Assembly: GCA_016297695.1 (NCBI GenBank)
Contig: JAEDGC010000003.1
Coordinates: forward strand, 31,566-95,565
DNA: 64,000 bases
DNA from: Bacilli bacterium
GTDB taxonomy: Bacteria; Bacillota_I; Bacilli_A; RF39; UBA660
Direction of reading: 5' to 3'
Shown here one piece after another: positions 17,294-25,834 of the stretch (positions are counted from its first letter, which is position 1; each line of letters starts with the position of its first letter). The notes under the pieces were generated by a model. That model did no database searches. It saw nothing but the letters and a program-made list of their open reading frames with translations, and was not told where the DNA came from. A program made the position numbers and the translations under genes.

Positions 17294-17335
17294 GAAGTTT
17301 TGGAGACTCCTATGCTACCATTATACCACACCCCT
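17294..17335 (-). pseudogene. Truncated tRNA-Trp 5' half
   Basis: Minus strand AGGGGTG, a D-arm-like GGTATAATGGTAGCAT, and an anticodon arm GGAGT-CTCCAAA-ACTTC with the same CCA anticodon loop as the intact tRNA. It then stops resembling a tRNA: no T arm or 3' acceptor strand follows. It is a remnant of a second tRNA-Trp, or the leftover half of a target gene broken by an element. Confidence 0.7.
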
Positions 17336-17410
17336 GTGCGAATACGAGAATAGTATAACATAAATAATCTCATAAATCTAGTAAAAACATATGATATTAT
17401 AGGTGATTTT

Positions 17411-17833
17411 ATGATAATTGATTATTCTACAAAAGAATTAGACTTACTCGCTAGACTTATGCGTGCTGAAGCACTAGGTGAAGGTAACCTTGGAATGCTT
17501 ATGGTTGGCAATGTTGTTGTTAATAGAGCATTAGCAGATTGCTTGACATTTAAAGATGTACGAACTATCTATGATGCTATTTATCAAGCTAATCAATTCA
17601 CAGGTACACAAAGTTCATTATTTCAGGCATCTGCAACTAGTTTAGAAAAGTCATTAGCTAAACGCGTACTAGATGGAGAATACTATCATCCTGCAACTAA
17701 TGCTCTATGGTTTTACGCTCCTTCAAGTGGCAGTAGTTGTAAAAGCGTTTGGTATAATCAGGATTTATCTGGTAGATATAAAAATCATTGTTTTTATATA
17801 CCAGACCCTGGAACATGTAAGGAACTTCATTAA
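17411..17833 (+). CDS. SleB-like cell wall hydrolase
   Basis: 140 residues matching the catalytic domain of SleB/CwlJ-type hydrolases: LLARLMRAEALGEGNLGMLMVGNVVVNRA is the N-terminal signature with the catalytic Glu of RAEA, followed by FTGTQSSLFQ and a C-terminal segment ending FYIPDPG. These enzymes cleave peptidoglycan (cortex in spore formers). There is no signal peptide or binding domain, so export is unclear. An AGGTGAT ribosome site precedes the ATG. It converges on the LysM amidase gene. Confidence 0.85.
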   Translation: MIIDYSTKELDLLARLMRAEALGEGNLGMLMVGNVVVNRALADCLTFKDVRTIYDAIYQANQFTGTQSSLFQASATSLEKSLAKRVLDGEYYHPATNALWFYAPSSGSSCKSVWYNQDLSGRYKNHCFYIPDPGTCKELH

Positions 17834-17856
17834 GATGTCAAAAACATCTTTTTTTC
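17833..17856 (+). terminator. Terminator after the SleB-like gene
   Basis: GATGT-CAAAA-ACATC followed by TTTTTTT directly after the stop codon. Confidence 0.8.
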
Positions 17857-17882
17857 ATAAAAAAAGAAGAATATGAATCTTC

Positions 17883-19043
17883 TTAATTAGGTATTAATAA
17901 TTTTTGTCCTATAGATAAAACACTTGTTGATAAATTGTTTAATTCTATTAGTTCTGAAACTGTAGCATTGTTATTTCGTGCAATATTATATAGAGTATCA
18001 CCAGCTTTAACTGTATAAACTTTACTTGTATCAGAAGGAATTTTAAGAACTTGCCCTACTTTTAAAATGTTACTTGTCAAATTATTGGCTTTTTTTATTT
18101 CATCAACTGAAGTATTTAATTTTTTACTAATTGCATACAATGTATCTCCACTTTTTACTGTATAAGTTTTATTATTTGATTCAGATTCATTTATTGAATC
18201 ATTCTTCTTTATTTTTAAAACCTGTCCGATTGATAAAAGATTTGTTGACAAATTGTTAATACTTTTCAATTCATTTACAGTTAATCCAAATTTATTAGCT
18301 ATACCATATAAAGTATCTCCTGATTTAACTGTATATGTATCACCTTCTTGGTTCGATGATGGTAGTTTTAAAACTTGATTTATACTTAGAGAATTTGTTG
18401 ATAAATTATTTAAACTTTTTAATTCATTTACAGTCGTATTAAATTTTTTTGCTAAACTCCATAAAGTATCTCCACTTTTTACAACATAAGCATTAGATCC
18501 AAGAGGTGGTTTATAAGTGACCCCAATATAGTTTGACAACGCTTTTACTACAGCTTCTGTTAATTCTTCATAATCATTTTTTATTTGATTTGGATCATCT
18601 TCTTTAGAATCTGCAAAACCATACTCTACTATAATTGATTGATTATTAGGTGTATCTCTTAATATGTAATAATAATCTTTTGCTGGATTGCTTGGTAAAC
18701 GTCTTTGATAATATTTTCTAACATTTTGGCCGGCTGATTCTAATTCTTTTGCAATGTTACTTGATAAAGTATCATTATTTCGTAAAGCATAAATTATCTC
18801 TGCACCATCGCCACCTCCTGCATTTATGTGATTAGATATTAAAATTACATCATCACCTGTTCCATAAAAACTTTGGGCTCTTGTAGGTCTTACATTAGGT
18901 TCTAGTGTTTCATCTGTTGTTCTAGTCATTGAATTTTCAATGCCAAGTTCATCCAGTCTCTTCTTCATATATTGACTAATTTTTAAAGTATAATCTTTTT
19001 CCACAATGCCATTTGCTGATGTTCCCGGATCACTACCACCATG
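17883..19043 (-). CDS. N-acetylmuramoyl-L-alanine amidase with four LysM repeats, 3' part of a gene split by the mobile element
   Basis: Most of an Amidase_3 zinc amidase: the frame enters at 19043 with HGGSDPGTSANGIVEKD, then SNHINAGGGDGAEI (second Zn ligand) and IIVEYGFADSKED (catalytic Glu), followed by four LysM domains (each YTVKSGDTL-like) that bind peptidoglycan. The start and the IVIDPG strand are missing here because a 10-kb element is inserted; they lie at 29100-29137. The only in-frame start in this fragment is a GTG at 19002-19004 with no ribosome site, giving a protein without the first Zn-binding His, probably inactive. Confidence 0.9.
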   Translation of the reverse strand, partial: HGGSDPGTSANGIVEKDYTLKISQYMKKRLDELGIENSMTRTTDETLEPNVRPTRAQSFYGTGDDVILISNHINAGGGDGAEIIYALRNNDTLSSNIAKELESAGQNVRKYYQRRLPSNPAKDYYYILRDTPNNQSIIVEYGFADSKEDDPNQIKNDYEELTEAVVKALSNYIGVTYKPPLGSNAYVVKSGDTLWSLAKKFNTTVNELKSLNNLSTNSLSINQVLKLPSSNQEGDTYTVKSGDTLYGIANKFGLTVNELKSINNLSTNLLSIGQVLKIKKNDSINESESNNKTYTVKSGDTLYAISKKLNTSVDEIKKANNLTSNILKVGQVLKIPSDTSKVYTVKAGDTLYNIARNNNATVSELIELNNLSTSVLSIGQKLLIPN

Positions 19044-19067
19044 TGCGGGAACCTTTTTGTCCCAAAT
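19036..19067. repeat. Element end with core repeat and recombinase half-site (serine recombinase side)
   Basis: CCACCATG core (19036-19043) followed inside the element by a 20-base arm (19048-19067) beginning GGAACC and ending TGTCCCAAAT. The arm matches 17 of 20 bases of the inverted arm at the other end, as expected for the two halves of a serine recombinase attP. Confidence 0.85.
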
Positions 19068-19113
19068 TATTTATACTTGTTAGACAGTTAAATGTCCTCG
19101 TTTTTTCAGTGTT

Positions 19114-20712
19114 TTAGAACTCTAAGTTCCACATTATTTCTATATCTCTTGTTTTATTTTTTTTATCATAATTTCCTATCAATATCTTATCAATGAATTC
19201 ATCTACTATTACTTTATTTAAAGAATCTATATGTTTGTATTTTTTCAATATTTTAGTTGCTTTTTTCTTTTCAGTTTTTTGTAATTTTAAATCATCTAAT
19301 TCTACTATTAATATTTCTTTTCTTTTTGTCATAGTTTCTATTTCTTTCATATAATCCTCTGACATACTTTTAAACATACTTTCATCAACTAAACCTTTTA
19401 TTTTATCTTCAAATAAAACTCTGTAATAATTTCTATTTTCATTAATCTTTTTTTCAATAGTTCTTAATTCAGTTTCTATAACCTTTATTTTATTTGCTGT
19501 AGTATCTTGTATATTATAATTTGAATATAAATTTTGTAAGTTATTTTCATCATAATAGTTATCTAATAAATCATTTATAGCATTTATAATTACTTGTTCT
19601 AATTCATCAAGTCTTATAGCTCTATTATTATCGCATGTATGGTACTTTTTATTGCCCTTACATTGTAAATACGCTCTTTTACCAGATTCTTCTCCTTTAA
19701 CATTATAAACATTCCTTAAAAAGACTTTTTCGCATTCCATACAATAAACTTTTCTTGATAAATAATGAACTTCTCCATTTTTAACAGGTGCCGAATGAGT
19801 TCCTAATCTTTCTTGTACTTTATTCCATGTATCCATATCAACAATTGCTTCATGAGTATTTTCGATTCTACACCATTCTTTTTTATCTACTTTTCTATTT
19901 TTATGGACTTTATATCCTAATGATGTTTGTTTACCTTGAACAAGATTTCCAATATAAACTTCATTTTTTAACATTTGAGCAATTGTATCAGGATTCCACT
20001 TTACTGTATCTAAATTACATCTTCCACAAGAAAGATTACTTCCCTTCATCTTCTTATAAACTAATCTAGTTGGAATATTATTATTATTTAAATAATTACA
20101 TATTTTATAGTATCCTAATCCACTAGCATATAAACTAAATATCTTTCTAACTACTTCTGCAGCTACTGGATCAATTACTAATTTATGCTTATCTTCTGGA
20201 TCTCGGTCATATCCATAGAAAGCAAAGCTTCCCATAAATAAACCTTCTTCCCTTCTATTCTTTAATGTCTTTTTGATATTAGTTGATAAATCATCTAAAT
20301 ACCACTCATTCATAAGTCCATTTATTTGACGAGATTTTTTATTATATATATCATTTGTATCAGCATTATCAATAATACTTACAAATCTTACTCCCCATTC
20401 AATAAACTTATTATGTAGGTATCTTTCTATGACTTCCATATCTCTTGAAAATCTTGATTGACTTTTACATAAAACCAAATTAATTTTTCCAGATTCACAA
20501 TCTCTAATTAATCTATTAAAATCTGGTCTTTCAACTCCTGCTCCTGAAAAGTCATCATCTGAATATATATCAACAACATTCCAATTATTTTGATTAGCAT
20601 ATTTTAAACACATGCTTCTTTGATTTATTATTGAATCACTATCATCATTCTTATTAGCTTTAAACCTATCTTCATCTGATAATCTACAATATACACCTAC
20701 CTTTTCTATCAT
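19114..20712 (-). CDS. Large serine recombinase (integrase of the element)
   Basis: About 532 residues. The N-terminal resolvase domain has VGVYCRLSDED with the nucleophilic Ser, YSDDDFSGAGVERPDF, and CKSQSRFSRD. This is followed by the recombinase domain (YGYDRDPEDKHKLVIDPVAAEVVRKIF) and a zinc ribbon (YCMECEKVF with later LQCKG and TCDN), then a coiled-coil tail. The ATG at 20710-20712, 7 bases after GGAGG, is the best start. It lies less than 50 bases from the element end it would recombine. Confidence 0.95.
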   Translation of the reverse strand: MIEKVGVYCRLSDEDRFKANKNDDSDSIINQRSMCLKYANQNNWNVVDIYSDDDFSGAGVERPDFNRLIRDCESGKINLVLCKSQSRFSRDMEVIERYLHNKFIEWGVRFVSIIDNADTNDIYNKKSRQINGLMNEWYLDDLSTNIKKTLKNRREEGLFMGSFAFYGYDRDPEDKHKLVIDPVAAEVVRKIFSLYASGLGYYKICNYLNNNNIPTRLVYKKMKGSNLSCGRCNLDTVKWNPDTIAQMLKNEVYIGNLVQGKQTSLGYKVHKNRKVDKKEWCRIENTHEAIVDMDTWNKVQERLGTHSAPVKNGEVHYLSRKVYCMECEKVFLRNVYNVKGEESGKRAYLQCKGNKKYHTCDNNRAIRLDELEQVIINAINDLLDNYYDENNLQNLYSNYNIQDTTANKIKVIETELRTIEKKINENRNYYRVLFEDKIKGLVDESMFKSMSEDYMKEIETMTKRKEILIVELDDLKLQKTEKKKATKILKKYKHIDSLNKVIVDEFIDKILIGNYDKKNKTRDIEIMWNLEF

Positions 20713-20785
20713 AGCCATTCCTCCAATTTTATTAAAACGACTACAATGCAAATAAATATAAGTTCATTTGTATTATATAACATTA

Positions 20786-20926
20786 CTATGCTTCAAACAA
20801 ATCTTTGTTTTCAATTTGTAATATTATATTTAACAACTTCTTATTAAATATTTCTTTTTTTTCCTCTGTTGTCTTTACTTCACTTGTTTTGAATTTATAT
20901 GTTACATTATATTTTCCCTCCATCAT
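20786..20926 (-). CDS. Small protein upstream of the recombinase (46 aa)
   Basis: ATG at 20924-20926 lies 7 bases after GGGGGA. The product begins MMEGKYNVTYKFKTSEV and ends LLNIILQIENKDLFEA: a short beta hairpin and one helix. Small proteins of this look often precede serine recombinases in mobile elements, where some act as directionality factors. That role is only suggested. Confidence 0.5.
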   Translation of the reverse strand: MMEGKYNVTYKFKTSEVKTTEEKKEIFNKKLLNIILQIENKDLFEA

Positions 20927-20953
20927 AATAAATTCCCCCTAATTATTCTTTTA

Positions 20954-20986
20954 TTAATAATTGAATCCTTTCATTGGTTTAAACAT
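20954..20986 (-). CDS. Micro-ORF with strong ribosome site (10 aa)
   Basis: AAGGAGG lies 6 bases before an ATG encoding MFKPMKGFNY, then a stop. The ribosome site is among the best in the window, yet no longer frame follows. It could be a leader peptide for the recombinase operon. Confidence 0.3.
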   Translation of the reverse strand: MFKPMKGFNY

Positions 20987-20998
20987 ATATCTACCTCC

Positions 20999-21538
20999 TT
21001 ACTTAAACTCTTTGAATAGTTCTTCCAATTCTGCAATTTCCTCTGGAGTACAATCAACCTTTTTAGTTAATTCTGGATTTACCAACCACTCTGGAACAAT
21101 TCCTTCCTTTTTAAATTGCTGTTTTGTTTTATCATATTTATCAAATATATTATTTTTATATTTATTATTTATATTATGGTCGCAAGTTTCTGCTATAGTA
21201 GTATTACAATTTTTTTCTATACCCATAGCAATTTTTAGCGATACCTTTTCTTTATTAAGATATATTCTACGATTATTATCTTCATACTTAATTATTATAT
21301 AGTTTAACTTTTTTAATAAAGACAGAGAATCAGTTATTGTTCTTTTTGAAACATTTAAATAGTCTGCTAAATATTTGTTACTAGCATAGCAATAGTCATT
21401 CTTAAAGGTTAATGAAACAATAAGGCCTAAAACTAAACATGTAGTTTTAGAAATTTCCTTATCAATTAATCCTATTCTTGGAACTATGATAAATGCACTA
21501 TTATTAATATTATTCACATTAATTAATAACAAGGACAT
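20999..21538 (-). CDS. HTH replication-initiator-like protein
   Basis: 179 residues with an N-terminal winged helix: ISKTTCLVLGLIVSL, then YLADYLNVSKRTITDSLSLLKKLNYI as helix-turn-helix, and a wing (YEDNNRRIYL). This is the PF13730-type domain seen in Rep-like and helper proteins of mobile elements. The C-terminus has IVPEWLVNPELTKK and an acidic helix, as in replication initiators that contact other proteins. Likely a regulator or Rep of the element; no catalytic motif. Confidence 0.7.
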   Translation of the reverse strand: MSLLLINVNNINNSAFIIVPRIGLIDKEISKTTCLVLGLIVSLTFKNDYCYASNKYLADYLNVSKRTITDSLSLLKKLNYIIIKYEDNNRRIYLNKEKVSLKIAMGIEKNCNTTIAETCDHNINNKYKNNIFDKYDKTKQQFKKEGIVPEWLVNPELTKKVDCTPEEIAELEELFKEFK

Positions 21539-21540
21539 TT

Positions 21541-21704
21541 AGTGTCTTGATTTTTTTTGAAAACATACATATGTTATTTTTTATTTATTTGCTCTTTGAA
21601 ATATGTATATTTTCAAACTATCATTTATTCTATATCTTATAGAAAAGGTACTAACATAAGCCTTTCATCTTACTGTACCTTAATAACTAATGTATTTCTA
21701 CTTT
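21541..21704. other. Intergenic region with palindrome and hairpin
   Basis: AACATA-CA-TATGTT near 21563-21576 is a perfect palindrome just upstream of the HTH gene. AAGGTAC/GTACCTT (around 21642-21685) forms a long-loop hairpin with TTTT on the minus strand, possibly ending the transcript of the gene at 21705. No coding frame of note. Confidence 0.4.
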
Positions 21705-21965
21705 TTAGTTATTAATGGATACTGTGTACATTCCATTTGCATATTCTTCAAATACTAGATATTTAAACTTTTCCAATATCTTAAGATTCTTTCTCAATCC
21801 TACATTGGATATTTTTAATACTTGTTGAAGTTCTCCTACATTTATATCTGTAATATATTTGTTAAATCCTTTTGAATATATATAGCAATATATGTACTTC
21901 GCCTCCTTCGGTATATTTTTATTCCCCCATATTGTAGGATCTGCTATAAACTGTTTCTTTTTCAT
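21705..21965 (-). CDS. Winged-helix protein of the element (86 aa)
   Basis: Begins MKKKQFIADPTIWGNKNIPKEAKYIYCYIYSKG and contains VGELQQVLKISNVGLRKNLKILEKFKYLVFEEY, a winged helix-turn-helix like the N-terminal domain of Rep-type proteins. It is short, with no second domain, so probably a regulator. AGGAGG precedes the ATG. It is divergent from the CI-like gene and shares an operator octamer with it. Confidence 0.65.
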   Translation of the reverse strand: MKKKQFIADPTIWGNKNIPKEAKYIYCYIYSKGFNKYITDINVGELQQVLKISNVGLRKNLKILEKFKYLVFEEYANGMYTVSINN

Positions 21966-22005
21966 GTTTTTCCTCCTTTTGCTATTTGAAACATTTTAAT
22001 TTATA

Positions 22006-22105
22006 GTGTTTCCTTTTTTACACGCTTACAATATAACATGCTAATTACGATATTGTCAATCACTTTTTACACATTTTTTATTATTTTGTTGCTTTTTGGA
22101 AACAC
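22006..22105. promoter_or_regulatory. Divergent control region with paired GGAAACAC operators
   Basis: GGAAACAC occurs on the minus strand at 22006-22013 and on the plus strand at 22098-22105, one in each divergent promoter. On the plus side it lies between TTGCTT and TATAAT (17-base spacer); on the minus side it abuts TATAAA. These are candidate binding sites for the XRE regulator encoded at 22137. Confidence 0.6.
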
Positions 22106-22136
22106 AAGTGTTATAATTAATTTGCGAGGTGATATT

Positions 22137-22637
22137 ATGGACAATTCAAAAACTATTGGTCAAGTAATTGCTGAAGCTCGTGAAAAAGTAAATTTATCAC
22201 AAAGACAATTAGCAAAAATTGCAAACATCAATAATTCAGAATTATCTAAAATAGAAGCTGGAACTAGAAAAGATCCTAGTCCAAAGATATTAAGAAAAAT
22301 AAGTAATTATATAGATGTTAATTATAATGATCTAATGTATATGATAGGTTTAGGTGTTCAAGTTAGTCCACTTAATCCATTTTTATTAAATCATTATGCT
22401 AGTCTAAAAGGTGAAGAATTACAAAATGCGTGGCTTACTGCTAAAGCAAGTATAAAGAATAATGATTTAATAATTGAATCATTACAAAAAAGAATAGATA
22501 ATGAAGAACTTAACGAAGAAGATAAAAATACTTTATTAGAAACTATTGAAGATTTAAAATATCAAAATAATACTAATGAAGAAATAATCAAATTACTTGA
22601 AAGTAATATGGTTAAGGAGAAATTAAAAAATGTTTAA
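22137..22637 (+). CDS. XRE-family (CI-like) regulator
   Basis: About 166 residues. TIGQVIAEAREKVNLSQRQLAKIANINNSELSKIEAG is a canonical XRE helix-turn-helix; the rest is helical with a coiled coil (ESLQKRIDNEELNEEDKNTLLETIEDL). The ATG at 22137 follows GAGGTGAT and is preferred over a start 99 bases upstream lacking a ribosome site. Probably the repressor that keeps the element quiescent. It overlaps the next gene by 8 bases. Confidence 0.85.
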   Translation: MDNSKTIGQVIAEAREKVNLSQRQLAKIANINNSELSKIEAGTRKDPSPKILRKISNYIDVNYNDLMYMIGLGVQVSPLNPFLLNHYASLKGEELQNAWLTAKASIKNNDLIIESLQKRIDNEELNEEDKNTLLETIEDLKYQNNTNEEIIKLLESNMVKEKLKNV

Positions 22638-23064
22638 GTTTTTAAATATTCATCAAATATTAAGTTCTATTCTATCTATTATATTAGTAATATTAATACC
22701 AATCTTTCCACAGATTAATTTTAATCAAATATTCTGGACTGTATTATTTTGGAATATGTGGAGCAATTATATATTTTTAGATAAGTGGGCTAAAGATGGT
22801 ATTACATGGTTTAGAAGAAATGATAAAGATTATAATAAAAATATAACAAGACATCATTCAGATTTTATATTCTTTCTTGTAGGTATTGTTTCATTCTTGA
22901 TACTATCATCTTTATCAATGTCCATATTTAATATAAGCTTTGCTTATAATTATATATGGATAATAATAATTGAAACCTTAACAATAATCCAAGTATTATT
23001 GTTAGCTTATTCAACTTCAAGAGTTAATAAGCAAATGGTTGAAATTATTAAAAATAAAAAGTAA
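22630..23064 (+). CDS. Integral membrane protein paired with the regulator
   Basis: 144 residues with four hydrophobic segments (about 8-30, 33-48, 75-95, 103-128) and a charged loop WFRRNDKDYNKNITRHH. It overlaps the regulator gene by 8 bases, so the two are translated together. It could sense a membrane signal for the regulator or be an exclusion/immunity protein. No family recognised. Confidence 0.6.
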   Translation: MFKFLNIHQILSSILSIILVILIPIFPQINFNQIFWTVLFWNMWSNYIFLDKWAKDGITWFRRNDKDYNKNITRHHSDFIFFLVGIVSFLILSSLSMSIFNISFAYNYIWIIIIETLTIIQVLLLAYSTSRVNKQMVEIIKNKK

Positions 23065-23092
23065 TTACAAGATAAAATGTAATTACTTTTTC
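23061..23092 (+). terminator. Terminator of the regulator-membrane protein operon
   Basis: GTAATTAC-AAGATAAAAT-GTAATTAC followed by TTTTT, overlapping the stop codon. Confidence 0.8.
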
Positions 23093-23094
23093 TA

Positions 23095-23317
23095 TTGGAT
23101 AATGCGTGGCACGTTTTGTTGAACTTCAGTTCAATGAAAGTGGCGATAGCATTATTCTTTTTTTATGAAGCTAAATGCTCTCATAAAAAAATAGAACAGT
23201 ATTTATAGTATAAATATTGTTCTACAAAAGGATTCTAAGGAATAATTCCTTAGCACACATAGTTATTGGTTATACCAATATCGTAGTGTGTTACTAAAAT
23301 GTCATTTTAGTTTTTTT
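23095..23317 (+). other. Strongly structured non-coding block
   Basis: No coding frame. Successive inverted repeats: GATAATGC/GCATTATT with an inner TTGAAC-TTCA-GTTCAA and a T-run (23098-23164); a near-perfect 16-bp-arm palindrome (23192-23224) starting TAGAACA and ending TGTTCTA; the perfect CTAAGGAAT-A-ATTCCTTAG (23235-23253); CACAC/GTGTG enclosing TTGG-TTATA-CCAA (about 23254-23290); and ACTAAAATG-T-CATTTTAGT plus T-run (23293-23317). Two of these are terminator-like on the plus strand. Candidates are small RNAs, an origin of transfer or replication, or stacked terminators. Confidence 0.6.
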
Positions 23318-23337
23318 AAAACAACTCATCTCCTTTC

Positions 23338-23376
23338 ACAAAAAAAGAAGAAAACTTGTTTTCAAATCTTCTTCTA
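23338..23376 (-). terminator. Terminator after the hybrid kinase gene
   Basis: Minus strand GAAGA...TCTTC enclosing GAAAACAAGTTTTC, followed by TTTTTTT. Confidence 0.8.
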
Positions 23377-23414
23377 TATTAACATAATAGCATGTATAAA
23401 AGTCTAAACATTAA

Positions 23415-25751
23415 TTATTTTAAATATTTTTCAACTGTTATTGTAATTCTAATAAATTCTCTTTCTAGTTCTTCAAAATTAGAATCAACATATTCTTGAT
23501 CATTTGCTTTAGATTTCATTTCATGTTCATATGACATCTCAGCTAACTTATCAAATCCAAAATATTTAGAATCACTTTTTAATGCATGTACTGCAATTGC
23601 ATAATTAGGCATATCATGTTTAAGTTTAGATAATTTCATATCTTCAAATTTTTGATGGCATTCTTTATACCAATCAGATAACATATCTTTATATGTATCT
23701 AAATCGCCTAATAATTCAATACCTTTATTATAATCAATTCCGTTTTTTAATAAATATTCTTCATTATAAACTTCTTCTTGTTGTTCAACTTGTTTAGGTA
23801 TTTCTACTTCATTACTTTCACTTGAATAAGAAGGTACTGTATTCCAATCTATTTTTTCTTCAATCATTGGTTTTACTTCTTCTACTTGTTTTTGAACTTC
23901 TACTTTTGAATTTGCAAATACCATATCTAATTTTTCTTTTATTTGTTCTTTTGAGAATGGTTTAGATATATAATCAACAAATCCTTCACTCATATATTTT
24001 TCTTTAGCTCCTGCTACTGCATCAGCTGTTAATGCTATAACTGGTGTATTAAATGCAGGTATTTTTTTAAGTTCTGCAATTGCTTGTTCACCATTCATAT
24101 TAGGCATCATGATATCCATTAATATTAAATCATAAATATTACCTTGATTTATTTTATCTAAACATTCTTGTCCGTCATAACATTCATCTATAACAAAGTT
24201 AAAATCTTTTAATGATCTACATGCAACTTTAATATTTAATTTATTGTCATCAACTATTAATATTTTTTTACCTTCATATGAAATAGATGATTGATTATTA
24301 GTTTGATATATTCTAGATGCTGTATCTGATAATTCTTTTTCAGTCATTGGTTTAACTAATTTACTAATCTTTTGTGGAAGTTGTACCATAAATACAGATC
24401 CACTTCCATATTGAGATTGAACATTAATTTTTCCACCCATCATTTCAACTAATGATTTAGTAATAGCAAGTCCTAATCCTGTACCTTCAGTTGTTGTGTT
24501 CTTTTCAACATCTAATCTATCAAATTTAGTAAATAATCTATTAATATGATCTGCTTTAATACCTTTACCTGTATCTTGGCAAGTAACAATGATATTAGAT
24601 ATATTTTTATTTGTATCATTTATACATTTAATATTTAAATTAATTTGACCTTGTTCTGTATATTTAATTGAGTTAGTTAATAAGTTATTAATAATTTCTT
24701 TAACCTTACCTTTATCTCCAATTAATTCATAAGGAATATCATTGGCAATTGTTAAATTAAAGTTAACATTCTTTTCACCAATACGCGTTTGTGTTACCTT
24801 ACACATATTTTCTATTTCTTCTTTAAAGTTATATACTCCATCAACTATTTCCATTTTATTAGCTTCAATTTTGTTAATATCTAATATATTTCCAACAATT
24901 TCAAGTAATGTTTGTGATGCATTAATAATATCATTTGAATCTTCTACAACTTCAGGAGGCACTTGATCTCTATATGTACCTATATCTTCGGATAAACCCA
25001 CTATAGCATTTAAAGGTGTTCTTATTTCATGGCTCATACTTGATAAGAAATCTGATTTAGCATGATTTGCACGTTCTGCTTGATCCTTAGCTAGTGTTAC
25101 TTCATTTAACATTTTTAAATCAGCATTTTCAATTGTAAAAAACATTATGATAACAATTAATGAAAATACATATCCTATTAAAAATAAAGATGGATAAAAT
25201 ACACTTAATGCTAAATCAATTCCACCTAATACCATTAAAGAATATAAAGGTGTTAATTTAGTTTTATCAATAGTTTTTCTATATTTAATACAAAAATATA
25301 AATCAAAAAAAGTATTAAAAAAGCATATTAAATAAGTTAATGAAATAGAAGGACCTACAGGTAAAACTCCACGTTCAACCGTATTATAAGATATTGGTAA
25401 AATTAAAATAACAAAGAATAATATAATATTTAAAATTGTATATATTTTTTTTATTTTTTGACTTGCTCCACTAATTCCCATAACATATACAACCATCAAA
25501 GAACTCCATACCATATAATATGATGATGTTAGTTTCGATGCGAATTTATAAAAAATATTATTTAAATCAACATTATTAATATAACCTACACATGTAATAA
25601 TCTCTAAAAGTAATCCAATCATTGTTACTATTAACATTTTACTATACGTATTTGTTTCACTATTATCTATTCTTTTTTTAGAAAAAAACATATAAGATAA
25701 TATACCAATTATTATTAATGAACTAACAGAAAAATATACTCCTATCATCAT
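23415..25751 (-). CDS. Hybrid sensor histidine kinase with receiver and HPt domains
   Basis: 778 residues. Six or seven transmembrane helices fill residues 1-210. HisKA has SHEIRTPLN (phospho-accepting His near 238). The HATPase domain has NLLTNSIKYTEQG and GTGLGLAIT (near 424). The receiver has ILIVDDN and LMDIMMPN (Asp near 545) and KPFS. A C-terminal HPt has HALKSDSKYFG (His near 722). It can run a complete phosphorelay alone, but no separate output regulator is adjacent. It lies inside the mobilizable element next to an adenylating enzyme, with its own terminator. The ligand is unknown. Confidence 0.93.
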   Translation of the reverse strand: MMIGVYFSVSSLIIIGILSYMFFSKKRIDNSETNTYSKMLIVTMIGLLLEIITCVGYINNVDLNNIFYKFASKLTSSYYMVWSSLMVVYVMGISGASQKIKKIYTILNIILFFVILILPISYNTVERGVLPVGPSISLTYLICFFNTFFDLYFCIKYRKTIDKTKLTPLYSLMVLGGIDLALSVFYPSLFLIGYVFSLIVIIMFFTIENADLKMLNEVTLAKDQAERANHAKSDFLSSMSHEIRTPLNAIVGLSEDIGTYRDQVPPEVVEDSNDIINASQTLLEIVGNILDINKIEANKMEIVDGVYNFKEEIENMCKVTQTRIGEKNVNFNLTIANDIPYELIGDKGKVKEIINNLLTNSIKYTEQGQINLNIKCINDTNKNISNIIVTCQDTGKGIKADHINRLFTKFDRLDVEKNTTTEGTGLGLAITKSLVEMMGGKINVQSQYGSGSVFMVQLPQKISKLVKPMTEKELSDTASRIYQTNNQSSISYEGKKILIVDDNKLNIKVACRSLKDFNFVIDECYDGQECLDKINQGNIYDLILMDIMMPNMNGEQAIAELKKIPAFNTPVIALTADAVAGAKEKYMSEGFVDYISKPFSKEQIKEKLDMVFANSKVEVQKQVEEVKPMIEEKIDWNTVPSYSSESNEVEIPKQVEQQEEVYNEEYLLKNGIDYNKGIELLGDLDTYKDMLSDWYKECHQKFEDMKLSKLKHDMPNYAIAVHALKSDSKYFGFDKLAEMSYEHEMKSKANDQEYVDSNFEELEREFIRITITVEKYLK

Positions 25752-25805
25752 ACCACCTCTATAATATACATTTTACCATAAATACTACAAATTTCACAAT
25801 ACAAC

Positions 25806-25834
25806 GAAAAAAAGATTCAACAATTTGAATCTTT
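25806..25834 (-). terminator. Terminator after the adenylating enzyme gene
   Basis: Minus strand AAAGATTCAA-ATT-GTTGAATCTTT followed by a T-run, directly after the stop codon; kinase and ligase are therefore separate transcripts. Confidence 0.85.

Noticed and set aside
17883..19004. The amidase fragment as a complete gene with GTG start
   Set aside because: It lacks a ribosome site and the first zinc ligand, and conserved codons continue upstream to the element junction.
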